From contig CM042979.1 in assembly GCA_023678885.1 (NCBI GenBank), positions 19,211,513 to 19,275,512 on the forward strand: 64,000 nucleotides of DNA. The letters are read 5' to 3'. Position numbers and translations under genes: made by a program. The notes below the pieces were generated by a model. The model was not told the DNA's origin, searched no databases, and worked only from the letters and a program-made list of their open reading frames with translations. Position 1 is the first letter of the stretch. Every line of letters starts with the position of its first letter. The stretch comes from Pogostemon cablin. Taxonomy: Eukaryota > Streptophyta > Magnoliopsida > Lamiales > Lamiaceae. Of the stretch, positions 12,584 through 23,222 are shown in pieces.

Positions 12584-13193
12584 GGATTACTACTAGGTAC
12601 ACAAAAAAACCCTAAATTACTATGAGATACAAACATACAAAAGTATTACTACTAGGTACAAAAATATATAGTGATATTCCAATATTACCCCTATTAATGT
12701 GCTGCACATAAATATTGTGTGCAACAAAAGTTCATGTGCAGCAAAGTGTGTGCAGCAAAAAAAGTGTGTGCAGGAAAAAAAAGTGTGTGCAGCAAAAAAA
12801 TGTGGTGGTCCGGCGGCGACAGTTTTTCCGGCGACCAGTTTTTTTTTTTCTTTTTTTTTTTGGACGAACAGTTTTTCCGGCGACCGGCTGCCGGAGCTCC
12901 GGCGGCGCGGCAGCTTTCCGGCGACCAGTTATTATTATTTTTTTTTTTCTGACGAACAGATTTTCCGGCGACCGGCCGCCGGAGCTCCGCCGGCGGCGGT
13001 GGCGGCGGCGGCGGTCCGGCAGCGGCAGCGGTGGTCCGGTGGTGGGTGGAGGTTGGGGTTAGTGTTTTAAAGGTATATGGGTTTAGGGGTATATTTGGTA
13101 TTTTACTTTAATATTTTGTATTAAATAATAATTATTTTAAATCAATGTATCTAGTAGTAATTAGGGGTACAAAGTGTGTACCTATCAGTAATT
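12584..13193. mobile_element. TIR element with GC-rich interior, nested in the Helitron
   Basis: The left end (ATTACTACTAGGTACACAAA onward) and the right end read on the opposite strand (AATTACTGATAGGTACACAC onward) form imperfect inverted repeats about 45 bp long. Within the left arm a second ATTACTACTAGGTACA motif recurs near 12645. The interior switches to GC-rich low-complexity DNA: repeats of GTGTGCAGCAAAAAA, then of TTTTCCGGCGACC and CCGGAGCTCCG. TSD and superfamily are unresolved; Mutator-like is possible. Confidence 0.5.
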
Positions 13194-14144
13194 ATTTCTT
13201 TAATATCAATTCAAAATATAAAAAAAATAAAATAGTATTAAACGAGTAATTTGAAGTTATTGATAAACGATTATATTCTTTATAATAAATTATTACCCAA
13301 TGAATCATATCCTTACATCTATTGTATCCATTTTATGATTATATGTGTATTATTATTTCATCTAGCATTGAGCTTTCATGTTCATCAGTTAACATTTAGT
13401 TTTGCATATTGAGATGTTGGTACTCATGTAGTTATACTTTATTTATTGTTAAGTAGGCTATTGATTCATATGTAGTTTTGTTTGTGTGTGTTTTTGTTTT
13501 TGTTTTTGTTTTTTTCCTTTAGATTGAGGTTACATTTTTTTTTACAAGTTTATTAAAAGGGGCTATTAATATATTCTATTGGAATCTGACAAATAATTAA
13601 ATTTATAGGGATTGTCTGAAGGGCTAAAAGCTTATAGAATAGGAATTCGCTTTTAAATAATAATTTTTACATTTATTAACTTTTCCAATAACGTCCATGA
13701 AACCATATAAATTAGTGGATTTTTCATAGTATAATTTTTAGTAGATTGCTTTATTGAAGAATAAGTGCGCAGTGCCTTAGGTACCTCTCTTTAAACACTA
13801 CATTTCAAGCTGCAATTCAACACTACATTGTGTCTATGTATTACATCATGAATATATCCAAGTGGGGAAGGGCTGAGATTTCGGTATGAACCATATATAT
13901 CTCTATTTGACACTTAATCTAGATGTATATTGACTTGGGCGTCGATTTGATTTCTATTAGAAGCTGTCTTTCTACTTCACAACAGTTGTTTTTTACCTCA
14001 GAAGCATGGTATCTGAATTCTCACAATTAATCATAAAAAAAGAAAATCAAGCTTTCTAATATTTAATTGTAACGAAAAAAGAAACCAAGAGGAAATAATA
14101 GAAGCCGTAAAAAGAAACATATGTTGAATGGTTCTCAAAAAATT

Positions 14145-14146
<2 letters not shown>

Positions 14147-14211
<65 letters not shown>
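14147..14211. repeat. (TA)n microsatellite
   Basis: About 60 bases of uninterrupted TA repeat, inside the Helitron shortly before its 3' end. Confidence 0.95.
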
Positions 14212-14212
<1 letters not shown>

Positions 14213-14318
14213 CATGGTCGAGTATAAAAAAAATACTCCTCGCATTCCAAGAAAATTCTATTAACCTTATAAGAAAAAGAAAATTATATATATAAAAATA
14301 TTTCAGAAATTTCCCTGT

Positions 14319-14349
14319 CCGCGCAACGCGCGGTCGGGTAAACGCTAGT
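14319..14349 (+). other. Helitron 3' terminus (hairpin plus CTAG|T)
   Basis: A perfect 6-bp stem CCGCGC/GCGCGG with loop AAC is followed by TCGGGTAAACG and then CTAG before a T. Helitrons end CTRR with a short GC-rich hairpin 10-12 nt upstream and insert between A and T; all of these are visible here. Confidence 0.85.
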
Positions 14350-14942
14350 ATTTTAAAAACTATAATATTAAATTTACCGGGCCAATAATCTCTCAAAACT
14401 TATTACATCAATAAAATTATATTTTAATTAATCCTTGAGCTTTCTACACTTCTTTAAATTATTTAAAAAATATAAATTAATATTAAAATTTTGAATTTAT
14501 TAATAAGTGTGTTTAAATCCAATTTATTATGTAGTTAAAATTTTAATATTTTTATATAAAATTTTATTATTTTGAAGGGATAAAAATTTATATAAAATAT
14601 AAAATAATCATAATATCTAAAGTTGTAAATAGAAGATTAGAGATGATAAATTATAATATAAATTTAGTATAAAGAATATGAATTGGATCCATAATCAAAC
14701 TTAATATAAATGATTTCAATTTTTACTAATTAATTATGGGAGCAATTAAGTTATTATTATTATTATTATTATTTAATCCAACAAATATTGCTTAAATGTG
14801 CTTTTAATTAAATTATGCTCCTAAGAATATCTATAAATTAACATTGTTTATAAATATATTTTTTCACAACACATACGATGTATAAAAGTATGCACATGCA
14901 AGGAATATTATAAAAATAAGAACATACATTTAAACTATAATC

Positions 14943-14989
<47 letters not shown>

Positions 14990-15775
14990 AATAAATAAAT
15001 AAATCATCACATTAAACAGGTTCTTATATATCATGGTTGCTTTTATAAGAATGATTATATTATATTGAAAATTTGAAACAATTTAATATAATTATAAAGA
15101 TATAATTTTTTGTATTAATAATAATTTAAAGAAATCATAGGGAATAGTATATATGCAGTAAAAAGAAATTATAAAATCAAAACAAATAACATAGAGTAAT
15201 TCTGTAAATTTATGCTAAAGCATTATACAAATTTAAAACTTGTCACTTATAAAAAAAGATTGCTAAATTACATTTCGTATTATAATAATCCTAAACATAG
15301 GATTCAATATCAAGATAAACATATTTGGTAGAAATATCATTGCAAATAAATTATGATTATTTCCAATCTTTACTCCACCGATCCACAATCCATATGTTAT
15401 GAGATCTTCATCGGAATGACTTCAATGCAAATTCGAAACTCCACAATCTGTATTAAAACAATTACTTATATGCGAGTAATATGAGAAAAGGAGAAAATAC
15501 TCAAAGGTAAATATGAGAGTGAAACTAAAAAAAAATTGTAATAAATATTTATTGAGCGAGATTAAATAAAATATGATTAGATGAGAGGAATCAATAAATT
15601 TTTTTATAGCATGATATGGTTTGAACCATTTAAATTATATGAACATATATAAAGTACTAAAAATGTACATAATACATAAATCCTCATAGGACTATATATA
15701 TAGAGAGAGAGAGGAGAAGAAGAAAGAACATATGTATGAAAAACTACTGAAATCAACACAAAATAAACAAAAATA
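14350..15775. other. AT-rich spacer
   Basis: No coding potential recognised. It contains a run of AAT then AAAT units (about 14945-15003) and short poly(A/T) runs. Confidence 0.6.
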
Positions 15776-16172
15776 ATTGGCAAAAGCTTGTGTGTACCCG
15801 GCCGCGTGCCTCTAGAATTTTGTGCTAAATTGTAGGAGTATACCCTTTAGTATAAAAATATGTACCCTTTATTTTACAAGGCAAAAACTTATGTGCGCCC
15901 GGGCGCACGAAAGCACACTCCGTGTGCCTTTAGAATTTTGTGTTAAATTGTATACCCTTTAGTATAAAGATGTGTACTCTTTATTTTTTGAAGAAAAATA
16001 AAAAATATAATGAAAAGTGTATACTCTTTAGAATAAAATGGTGTACCCTTATTAATTAAAGTGTATACCTTTTAGAACAAAATAATGTATACCCTTTAGA
16101 ATAAAATAATGTGTACCCTTTATTTTACAAGACAAAAACTTGTGTTCGCCCGGGCGCACGCTAGCCTCACTC
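15776..16172. repeat. GCGCCCGGGCGC-type dispersed repeat, tandem copies
   Basis: Three successive units begin near 15778, 15880 and 16135 with GGCAAAAACTTGTGT-like strings followed by a CCCGGGCGCAC-type palindromic block. Between them TATACCCTTTAGTATAAA and TGTACCCTTTATTTT motifs repeat many times. A diverged relative lies at 19693-19957 and a partial one at 20218-20260. This looks like a MITE-like family; ends and TSDs are not resolved. Confidence 0.55.
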
Positions 16173-16340
16173 AAAATAGTTTGAATGCAATACAAATATA
16201 TCGTGTGTTTATATAGGCACATGACAATAAATACTAATTAATTGAGAATATTAAAGGAGATCATATTTTTCTCAATATTCTATGAAAATTAGTTCAATTA
16301 TTGATTAGTATTTAAATTCAATAATGAATAAAAAATAAGA

Positions 16341-16488
16341 AAATTTTAATTATAGAAAGTTGGAAAAAAAAAGAAGCAAGCGTGAAATAAGAGGAAATCA
16401 AATCGCAATAACTAAGGAAAATTTAATTATAGAAAGTTGGAAAAAAAAAAAGAAGCAAGCGTGAAATAAGAGGAAATCAAATCGCAAA
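16341..16488. repeat. Tandem duplication of about 78 bp
   Basis: TTTAATTATAGAAAGTTGGA followed by an A-run, AGAAGCAAGCGTGAAATAAG and AGGAAATCAAATCGCAA occurs twice in direct orientation (from about 16345 and from about 16422). The copies are nearly identical and differ mainly in A-run length. Confidence 0.85.
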
Positions 16489-16879
16489 AATTTATGAAAT
16501 AGAAACGTTATAAAAATACTTTTAAAACAAAAAAGGAGAAAATAAAAAATAGTATTATAGAAAGTACTCCAAACACTCTCCTCCTGTCACGCCACCAAGA
16601 AGAATGGAGAGATACTCCAAGTCACCAAATAGAAACGAATGTATAGATGTCTTTAGATTAAGTACATATTGATGTTAATATATTAAGTACATATTGATAT
16701 TATATTAACATTGAGAGGGGTAGGTTTTTGTTGAGGCAGCGTGAGATGGATATTATCTTATTTATTAATATAAAATATAAATAAATAAGAAAAAATGATA
16801 AAGAAAAAACAAGTGCCATGTTTGATTTGATTAATTTAGATTACTCGCATCCAACTAATTAGCGGACATCATCCCATCA

Positions 16880-17600
16880 ACGCAAATTACAAACTCTATT
16901 TTGAATCAACTATTTTTCACTCTTTATAAAATTATTATCTTTTATTATTAATATTATTATTATTAATTATTTAATAATAACAATATTATTATTAATTATT
17001 CATTAGATAGTTCAACTATTCTATTATCACTTTATTTTAATTTGGTATATTCTTTAGACAGTTCAACTATTCTATCATTAATATTATTATTATTATTAAT
17101 TATTTAATAATAAAAATATTATTAATAATTATTCTTTAGATAGTTCAACTATTCTATTATCACTTTATTTTGAATTGGTATTATTTTATATTAAAATTAT
17201 TATCACTTTTTATTCATTATACATATAGTTCATAAAATAATTTAATTATACGGTTATAACCTTTTGTTTATTATGTTTCACTTTATATTAAAAATACTAT
17301 AACTTTTTATTATTCCAGTGAATATTGTTCATGAGATAATTCAATTATACGAATATCACTATTCTTTGATTAGGAATCACTATTATTTAACTAGAAATCA
17401 CTTTTTATAAAAAAATATTCTCACATTTTATCCATTCTATAAATTATTTATAAAATACACTTTGATAATTAGTTATCATTTTTTTATTAAAGATGTTATC
17501 ACTTTTTATTTATATTATAACTTGTTCATGAAATAGTTTACAACACTGTTATACTTTACATCAATTGTGTACTCTATGTATAAGTTATTACTTTTTTTAA
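16880..17600 (-). repeat. TATCACTTTTTATT-type repeat block, minus-oriented arm
   Basis: Repeated strings such as TAGTTCAACTATTCTATTAT, TTATCACTTTTTATTCATT and AATTGTTCATGAAATAGTT recur at intervals of roughly 100 bases. They are the reverse complement of the AATAAAAAGTGATAA units at 19.4-21.9 and 55.4-57.9 kb, so this is an inverted arm of the same block. No coding is seen. Confidence 0.55.
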
Positions 17601-17693
17601 ATTTATAATATTTAAATTAAAAATAAATTAAATGAATAACAAAATTTAAATTATTATATTTTAAATAATAAAAAATATAAATTAAATAAATAA

Positions 17694-17697
<4 letters not shown>

Positions 17698-17790
<93 letters not shown>
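17698..17790. repeat. (TA)n microsatellite
   Basis: About 90 bases of TA repeat with one small interruption near 17725. Confidence 0.95.
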
Positions 17791-17792
<2 letters not shown>

Positions 17793-17954
17793 CAAGGCCT
17801 AATTAATTTATTTTCATAATTATTTTTTTAATTTTTTATCATAGCCCTTTAAAAATATTTAAACCTAATTAATTTCTTTTCATTAACTAATTTTTAAATT
17901 TTCTAATTTGATTACAATTAAATAGGGCCCTTTAATTTTTATTTTTTTTAATTA

Positions 17955-18140
17955 GGCTGATGTGTAATCCGTTTCACATAAAGGGATTCGTAAGACGGTG
18001 TCATCCAAGTCTTTACCCATTAAAAAAACTCGCATGCTGATTATATAATTAAATTATTACTCTTTTAAAAGAAAGAATTGTGTGAAATCATTTTACTGAT
18101 CTCACTTCGTAAGACGAATCCTCCGTTAATCTGATAAGGG
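17955..18140. repeat. GAGACCGTCTCAC-family repeat, diverged copy
   Basis: It contains CGTAAGACGGTGTCATCC and, about 100 bp on, ACTGATCTCACTTCGTAAGACGAATCCTCC. Both resemble the motif pair seen intact at 20609-20755. Confidence 0.4.
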
Positions 18141-18248
18141 TGCATTTTAACATATATTAATTTTATTTGGTATATTTAAAAAAAGTGTTATTCTCCATTG
18201 ACATTGTGGCGCAACACCTTCCTTCTTGTCGAGGACGTATGTTCCAGT

Positions 18249-18903
18249 TAGGGATGTCAAATTCGGCCCGGCCCGCGGGTACCCACCCCGCCCTGCACAT
18301 TTTGGGGCGGTCCAAATCCGGTACGTAGGAGAAACGGGGCGGCTCGACCCGGACCCATGAATATACGAGGCGGGTCCGGGTATTAGTTTAGATCCGCCCC
18401 GACCCGGACCCGCATATAATATAATAAAAATTATTTTATATTTTATACATATAATTATATTTTATATTAATATATGTATTATATGTATTATACTAAATTA
18501 TTAATTGCGTATATTATTTAATACAATTATTTTATATTTTATACATATAAATTATTTATAACTATATGTTATATATATAATTATATTAAATTATAATTAT
18601 ATTTTTTTGAAGAGAATTATAATTATAGTTAATATTGTTATAGTTTATTTATTTATTTAAATATATAGATATTTTTATGAGAGTAAATGTTAAATCATAA
18701 TTTATGAGGTTGATGACCATTTAAAAAAAATAAAAATGGGGCGGGGCCGGGTGGACCCGTCCCGTACGGGTTTGGGTTCGGGCCATATAATATAGGACCC
18801 GTGCGGGGTCCGGGGCTGGTCCGGGGCAGGCTTCTTACAAACGGGTCGAGTCGGGTCCGGGTAGTTAACTACTCGTCCCAAACCCGGCTCGTTGACACCC
18901 CTA
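18249..18903. mobile_element. hAT-type MITE
   Basis: The left end TAGGGATGTCAAATTCGG and the right end read inverted (TAGGGGTGTCAACGAGCCGG) form terminal inverted repeats typical of plant hAT MITEs. Subterminal regions carry GGGCGGGTCCGGG-like motifs; the centre is AT-rich with ATATAATTATATT repeats. The flanks GTTCCAGT and GTTCGAAG agree at only five of eight positions, so the TSD is decayed or the ends are slightly off. No transposase. Confidence 0.65.
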
Positions 18904-18964
18904 GTTCGAAGCCTCGATGTTGTTTTCTTATTTATTTTATTTTTGTTATTACTAATATTCATTT

Positions 18965-19243
18965 TTTCCGTCCCATAATAATTGTCTTACTTTCCATTTT
19001 CGTCCTTCCCTCAATAATTGTCACATCTCAAAAATGAAAATTTTCACATCAACCAACAACCTCAAAAGTTATCTTAATTTAAAAAATATCACTCTCACCT
19101 AACACACTTAACATACTTTATAATTTATTTATTACTATAAAATACCATAATACTCCCCAAAAAGTCAATAAAGTTAGTAAAAATGAATGTTTCTTAAACT
19201 CAGTGTCTACAGTAACGACGACAACAATTATGGGATGGAGGCA
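18965..19243. mobile_element. Stowaway-like MITE (diverged)
   Basis: The left end TTCCGTCCCATAATAATTGTC is mirrored at the right by GACAACAATTATGGGATGGAGG, followed by CAGTATT. The CTCCGTCCC-type end with a TA flank is the Stowaway (Tc1/mariner) signature, but both ends have mutations and the TA duplication is not clean at the left. It lies directly beside the hAT MITE. Confidence 0.6.
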
Positions 19244-20589
19244 GTATTATTTTTTATAATTAATAATTTTTTATTAATTTAAATTTTCTTTTTAAATGAT
19301 TTTTTTATATTCCTTTTAAATTATAATTTTATTTTTTATTTTAATATTTGACCATTTGCTATAAATTTAATTAATTTTTTAAATTTAAATATTATAAATT
19401 TATTAAAGTCCTAACATTTTCTACAAAGTAATAATATTTTAAATAAAATGTAATATTTAATCAAATAAAAGTGATAAATGTCAAATTAAACTATTCCATT
19501 TATTTAATAATTAATATAATGAATAAAAATGATAATATTTTTTACAAAAAGTAATATTTGGTCAAAAAAGAAATAGATTTCCCATTAAATTATTTAATAA
19601 TAATTAATAGAATGATTTAAAAGGGATTACATTTTCAATAAAAGGTTATACAAAATTAATGAATATATAGTGCTAGCCGACCAATTAAACTAGGCAAAAA
19701 CTTGTGTGGACCCAGGCGCACAGGTACATCTCATGCGCATTTAGAATTTTGTGTTAAATTATATATTTTTTAGTATAAAGATGTGTACCCTTTATTTTCT
19801 GAAGAAAAATAAAAAATATTAATGAAAAGTATATACCCTTTAGAACAAAATGGTGTACCCTTATTATTTAAAGTGTATACTCTTTAAAACAAAACAATGT
19901 ACCCTTATCCATAATACTAAATTCTATAGGCGCACGATGTGTCCCCGGGGCACGCAAGATCAACTCATTAAACTATTTCACAAATAATTAATTGATCGCA
20001 TAAAAATAATAATATTTTAATAAAAAATTCAATGAAAAGTTATAAAAGTGAATAATTTTATAAATAATTTATGAGATAAATAAAAGTGATAATATTTTTA
20101 ATAAAAAGTAATATTTGATTAATAAAAAAAGTGATAATCGTCTAATTGAACTATTAACAATTCGTGAGATGAATAAAAGTAATAAAATTTTTAATAAAAA
20201 ATGATATTTGATCAATAAAGGCAAAAGCTCTTGTGTTCCCAGGCGCACGGATCTGCCCAAGTCCGACCCTGCCTATGTTGAGTTTTTTTAATTTTTTTTA
20301 ACTTATAAATGATCGCTTAATAAATAGAGCAGGTTGGGCACACGGGTCAAGTCCATGCCCTCGAACACACAAGATACTAATTCATCAATAAAAATTTACA
20401 AAACCTTTCAATTCTATTTTTCAAAATATTTATAAAATAAGTAAAATGTGATAGCATTTATAATAAAATATAATACTTAATCATGATAAAGTAATATAAT
20501 ACTTATATAAATATAAAATAAAAACACAATACTTTTAATAATTAATACTCCATAATAATTATAAAAAATAAATATTTTCCTAATTATTA

Positions 20590-20760
20590 AAGGGTAGGTC
20601 TTGGGTGAGACCGTCTCATGGATCATAATTCGTGAGACAAATTATCCATTAACCCAAATTAATATATTTTATATTAAATTAAAAATAAATTTAAGAAATA
20701 GCAAAGATTTATGCGAGACCGTCTCACTGATCTCATTCCGTGAGACGGATCCTCCATTTA
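20590..20760. repeat. GAGACCGTCTCAC-family repeat unit
   Basis: Two copies of a motif pair about 105 bp apart: GTGAGACCGTCTCATGGATC with AATTCGTGAGACAAATTATCC, and GCGAGACCGTCTCACTGATC with ATTCCGTGAGACGGATCCTCC. Each contains the palindrome TGAGACGGTCTCA or near variants. They may be MITE ends or a foldback element. Confidence 0.5.
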
Positions 20761-20818
20761 AAAAATTTGACCGCTTTCTGAATATTTTATAAATTACAAA
20801 TCAAAAGAAGATAAAATT

Positions 20819-20925
20819 AGTGCGATGGTTCAGTGGAAAAGCGTTGTTGCTCCCAATCCAATGTTGCGTGTTTGAAATAGTATGAAAGCGGTTATGTTTT
20901 TTTTTTTTTTTTTAAATTATTTTTA
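20819..20925 (+). other. tRNA-like SINE relic
   Basis: TGGTTCAGTGG (20826-20836) fits the RNA polymerase III A-box consensus TRGYNNANNGG. About 32 bases on, GTGTTTGAAA (20868-20877) is a degraded B-box. A T-run follows at 20899-20916. A tRNA-like head with an internal pol III promoter followed by a short tail is the layout of plant SINEs. It does not fold into a convincing tRNA by eye. Anticodon and TSD unresolved. Confidence 0.35.
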
Positions 20926-20947
20926 AAACTTAATATAATTATTTATT

Positions 20948-21298
20948 GGCTAAATATAGTGTCCACCCTGGTGCACACGAAGCTTCGTGTGCATCCACAT
21001 ACAAATATAAATAAAAACATATACAATTATGAGTAAAAATGTATACAATTTAAGTGTTAATTTTTTTAATGAAAAATTGAGTGTAAGAAAATATACCATT
21101 ATTAAAATACATGTATATACTATTGAATAAAAAGTTATACACATATAAATGATGGTTTTTTAATGAAAAGCTTAGTGTGAAAAAAGTATACAATTATTAC
21201 AAAACACGCATACAAAAGAGAATAACATGTATACAAAATAGAATAAGAAGTTATACACATATAGTGCACCCTTGCACCTGGGTGCACCTAATATACAC
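20948..21298. mobile_element. MITE-like element with GGTGCAC ends
   Basis: The left end TATAGTGTCCACCCTGGTGCAC is echoed inverted at the right (TTAGGTGCACCCAGGTGCAAG). The interior repeats AAAACATATACAATTATGAG and AAGTTATACACATATA motifs. No coding is seen; TSD not determined. Confidence 0.45.
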
Positions 21299-21869
21299 TC
21301 TTATTTATTTATATTTAATACTAAAATTTTCATAATAAAAATTAATCATGGTTAAAAAAAAAGTGATATGTATTCTATTAAATTATTTAAAAAAAATTAT
21401 ATGATGACTAGAGGGATAATATGTTTTATAAGAAGTGATATCTGATTATGAAAATGTGATAATCCTTCCATATAAATTATTTAGTAAACCGTTCCTGAAT
21501 TAATTGAATTATTTCATAAAATTGATATTTGACCGTAGAAATAATAAATAAAATGAATAAAAAGTGATGATATTTATAATTAAAAGTGATCTAAGTCAAT
21601 AAAAAGTAATATTCCTCATGTTGAACAATTTTATGGACAATTCATGAGATAAATAAAAAGTGATAACATCTTTAATAAATATAATAATAATTTTAATAAA
21701 AAGTGATACATGATCATAAAAAAATGATGAAGTATTTTTTGAACAATTAATATGACAAATAAAAAGTGATAATAAAATAATAAAAAGTGATATATAATGA
21801 ATGAAAAGTGATAACCGTCCAATTTCACTATTTCATGATCAATTTATAAGAAAAATAAAAAGTAATAAT
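21299..21869 (+). repeat. AAAAAGTGATA repeat block, left of element A
   Basis: Diverged units with AATAAAAAGTGATAA, AAAGTGATATATAATGAATG and AACCGTCCAATTTCACTATT, continuous in style with 19.4-20.9 kb and resuming at 55.4 kb. The final ATAAT (21865-21869) is the target duplicated by element A. Confidence 0.55.
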
Positions 21870-22136
21870 TGTAGGCACTTGAATTTTATTGCCAATTAAA
21901 GAAAAATATGTGGCATATTAATGCAATAATTATCAATTAATTATTTATTTATTATGGAATTTAAATAAATAAATTCCTAAAATAAATGAGTAAATAATTG
22001 ATAATTAGGCCAAATCCAGTCAAATAAGTCTGACTTAAAGCCTAAGTAAGTGAAATGCCCAAGCTCGCAGAATCAGGTGAAATCAGCCCTGGACCAATCA
22101 TATTGCGAGTTATTTATGGGAAATCCTCACCCTCAC

Positions 22137-22146
22137 CTATATAAGG
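22137..22146 (+). promoter_or_regulatory. TATA box in left LTR of element A
   Basis: CTATATAAGG, about 45 bp downstream of a CCAAT motif and upstream of CATTCATTCAAGACAC; probably the U3 promoter of element A. Confidence 0.6.
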
Positions 22147-22265
22147 AGCCATCCTCCATTCATTCAAGACACTAAAAAAACATCTGAAGATGTAGACGTC
22201 TCTAAAGAGATCAAGAATACGAGCAGTGCTCCCTTGAGATCTTCAAGCATCTTCAAGTCAAGAAA

Positions 22266-22442
22266 GCCTCCGATTAGAGATCAAGGTTCTAAGCCCCTCT
22301 GATTCGACGTTCTTCCAGCCAATCGCCTCCGATCAGAGATCAAGGTGCCAAGCCCCTCCGATCTGGCGTTCTTCTAGCCAACCGCCTCCGATCAGATATC
22401 AAGGTGCCAAGCCCCTCCGATCTGGCGTTCTTCTAGTCAACA
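22266..22442 (+). repeat. Three 59-bp tandem repeats in the LTR of element A
   Basis: Units begin CCTCCGATTAGAGATCAAGG or CCTCCGATCAGAGATCAAGG and include AAGCCCCTCCGATCTGGCG. The same array occurs in the right LTR at about 38332-38505. The units lie downstream of the TATA box, so are probably transcribed. Confidence 0.8.
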
Positions 22443-22968
22443 ACTTTCTCCACAGAAAGCTCTCCAGTCAATGTTCAATCCAAACAAAAGCTCAACGCCT
22501 CCGGATCAACGTCACATGACTACACATCCGAGCTCGGACAAGCTTCATTTGAAGATCCGGCTCAACACACATGCTGTCAACACAGTCATCGCAGTCAACA
22601 TAAAGTTAACACACACTCTAGTCAAAGTCAAGTCAACAAGTCAAGTCAAGGCCAAATTAGTTCGAGAGAAGAATCAGAGGATTGATTGAGATTGTAACCC
22701 GTTTACATATCTTTTTAATTAAATCCATCTGAAATTATCCTTGTACTCAATTTAAATTTATTTTATCATAAATACAAAATTTGTTGTTATAACTTTTTGT
22801 ATGAAAAATATTATAACAAATTATTTGAAATGAGAATCATATGATCAAATGATTGCGTCTTATAATTTATTTATATGTACGATTCAATAGTCCACTTACT
22901 TTATACTATAGATAATATGTTGTGCGACAACACACGGAAGATCATATTATCGGTTTCCTTATAAAGTA

Positions 22969-23222
22969 CTCCCTCCGTCCCATCCTAATGGTTATATATT
23001 TCCTTTTTGGGCGTCCCATCCTAATGGTAACATTTCTCTTTTTAGCATATGGGACCCACACAAATTAATTACTTCTCTCTCCATGGGCCCACACATCACA
23101 CTAATATACTTACCCACTTTACATTAAAATATTATTTCTCTTACCTCAATACATATTAAAATACTATATTCATTAATCCATGTGCAAAAGTAAACGTAAC
23201 CATAAGGACGAGACGGAGGAAG
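22969..23222. mobile_element. Stowaway MITE in copia LTR
   Basis: The left end CTCCCTCCGTCCCATCCTAA and the right end read inverted (CTTCCTCCGTCTCGTCCTTA) are classic Stowaway (Tc1/mariner) termini, flanked by TA (22967-22968 and 23223-23224). The right LTR has the empty site TTATAAAGTATATACAG with a single TA, so the 254-bp insertion postdates the copia insertion. The interior has a second CGTCCCATCCTAATGGTAAC copy near 23011. No coding. Confidence 0.95.

Larger units (their letters stand above)
4871..14348 (+). mobile_element. Helitron with multiple captured gene fragments
   Basis: The 3' end is canonical: a 6-bp hairpin with 3-nt loop (14319-14333, CCGCGC-AAC-GCGCGG), an 11-nt spacer, then CTAG at 14345-14348 followed by host T. 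The 5' end is placed at the first TC after A (4870/4871), in a TCTGTCTATC run leading into TCTATTATAAAAGAAAATG, which resembles plant Helitron 5' ends. The exact base is uncertain by about 25. Between the ends lie exon-like fragments of at least four unrelated genes, all on the plus strand, with intron-like sequence retained. No Rep or helicase is visible, so the element is non-autonomous. Confidence 0.75.
19400..20945 (+). repeat. AAAAAGTGATA repeat block with inserted small elements
   Basis: Units reading roughly AATAAAAGTGATAATATTT, TTTAATAAAAAGTGATATTT, GATCAATAAAAGTGATAA, GTCCAATTAAACTATT and GAGATGAATAAAAGTAATA repeat with a period near 100 bp and strong divergence. Interrupting it are a GGCAAAAACTTGTGT element (19693-19957), a partial relative (20218-20260) and a GAGACCGTCTCAC pair (20609-20755). 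No genes are seen. Confidence 0.55.
21870..22791 (+). repeat. Element A, left LTR
   Basis: Matches 37933-38581 plus 55149-55397 along its whole length. It contains a CCAAT box (GGACCAATCA near 22091), a TATA box and three tandem units of 59 bp (about 22266-22436) starting CCTCCGATCAGAGATCAAGG. The end reads GTTGTTATA instead of GTTGTTACA. Confidence 0.85.

Noticed and set aside
12699..13070. Overlapping plus-strand frames of 77-123 codons in the GC-rich island
   Set aside because: All frames are open because of low-complexity GC-rich repeats; the peptides are repetitive (FRRP and arginine/alanine runs) with no family resemblance.
14031..14396. 121-codon minus-strand frame
   Set aside because: It runs through the (TA)n tract and the Helitron terminus; isoleucine-tyrosine repeats show it is simple-sequence translation.
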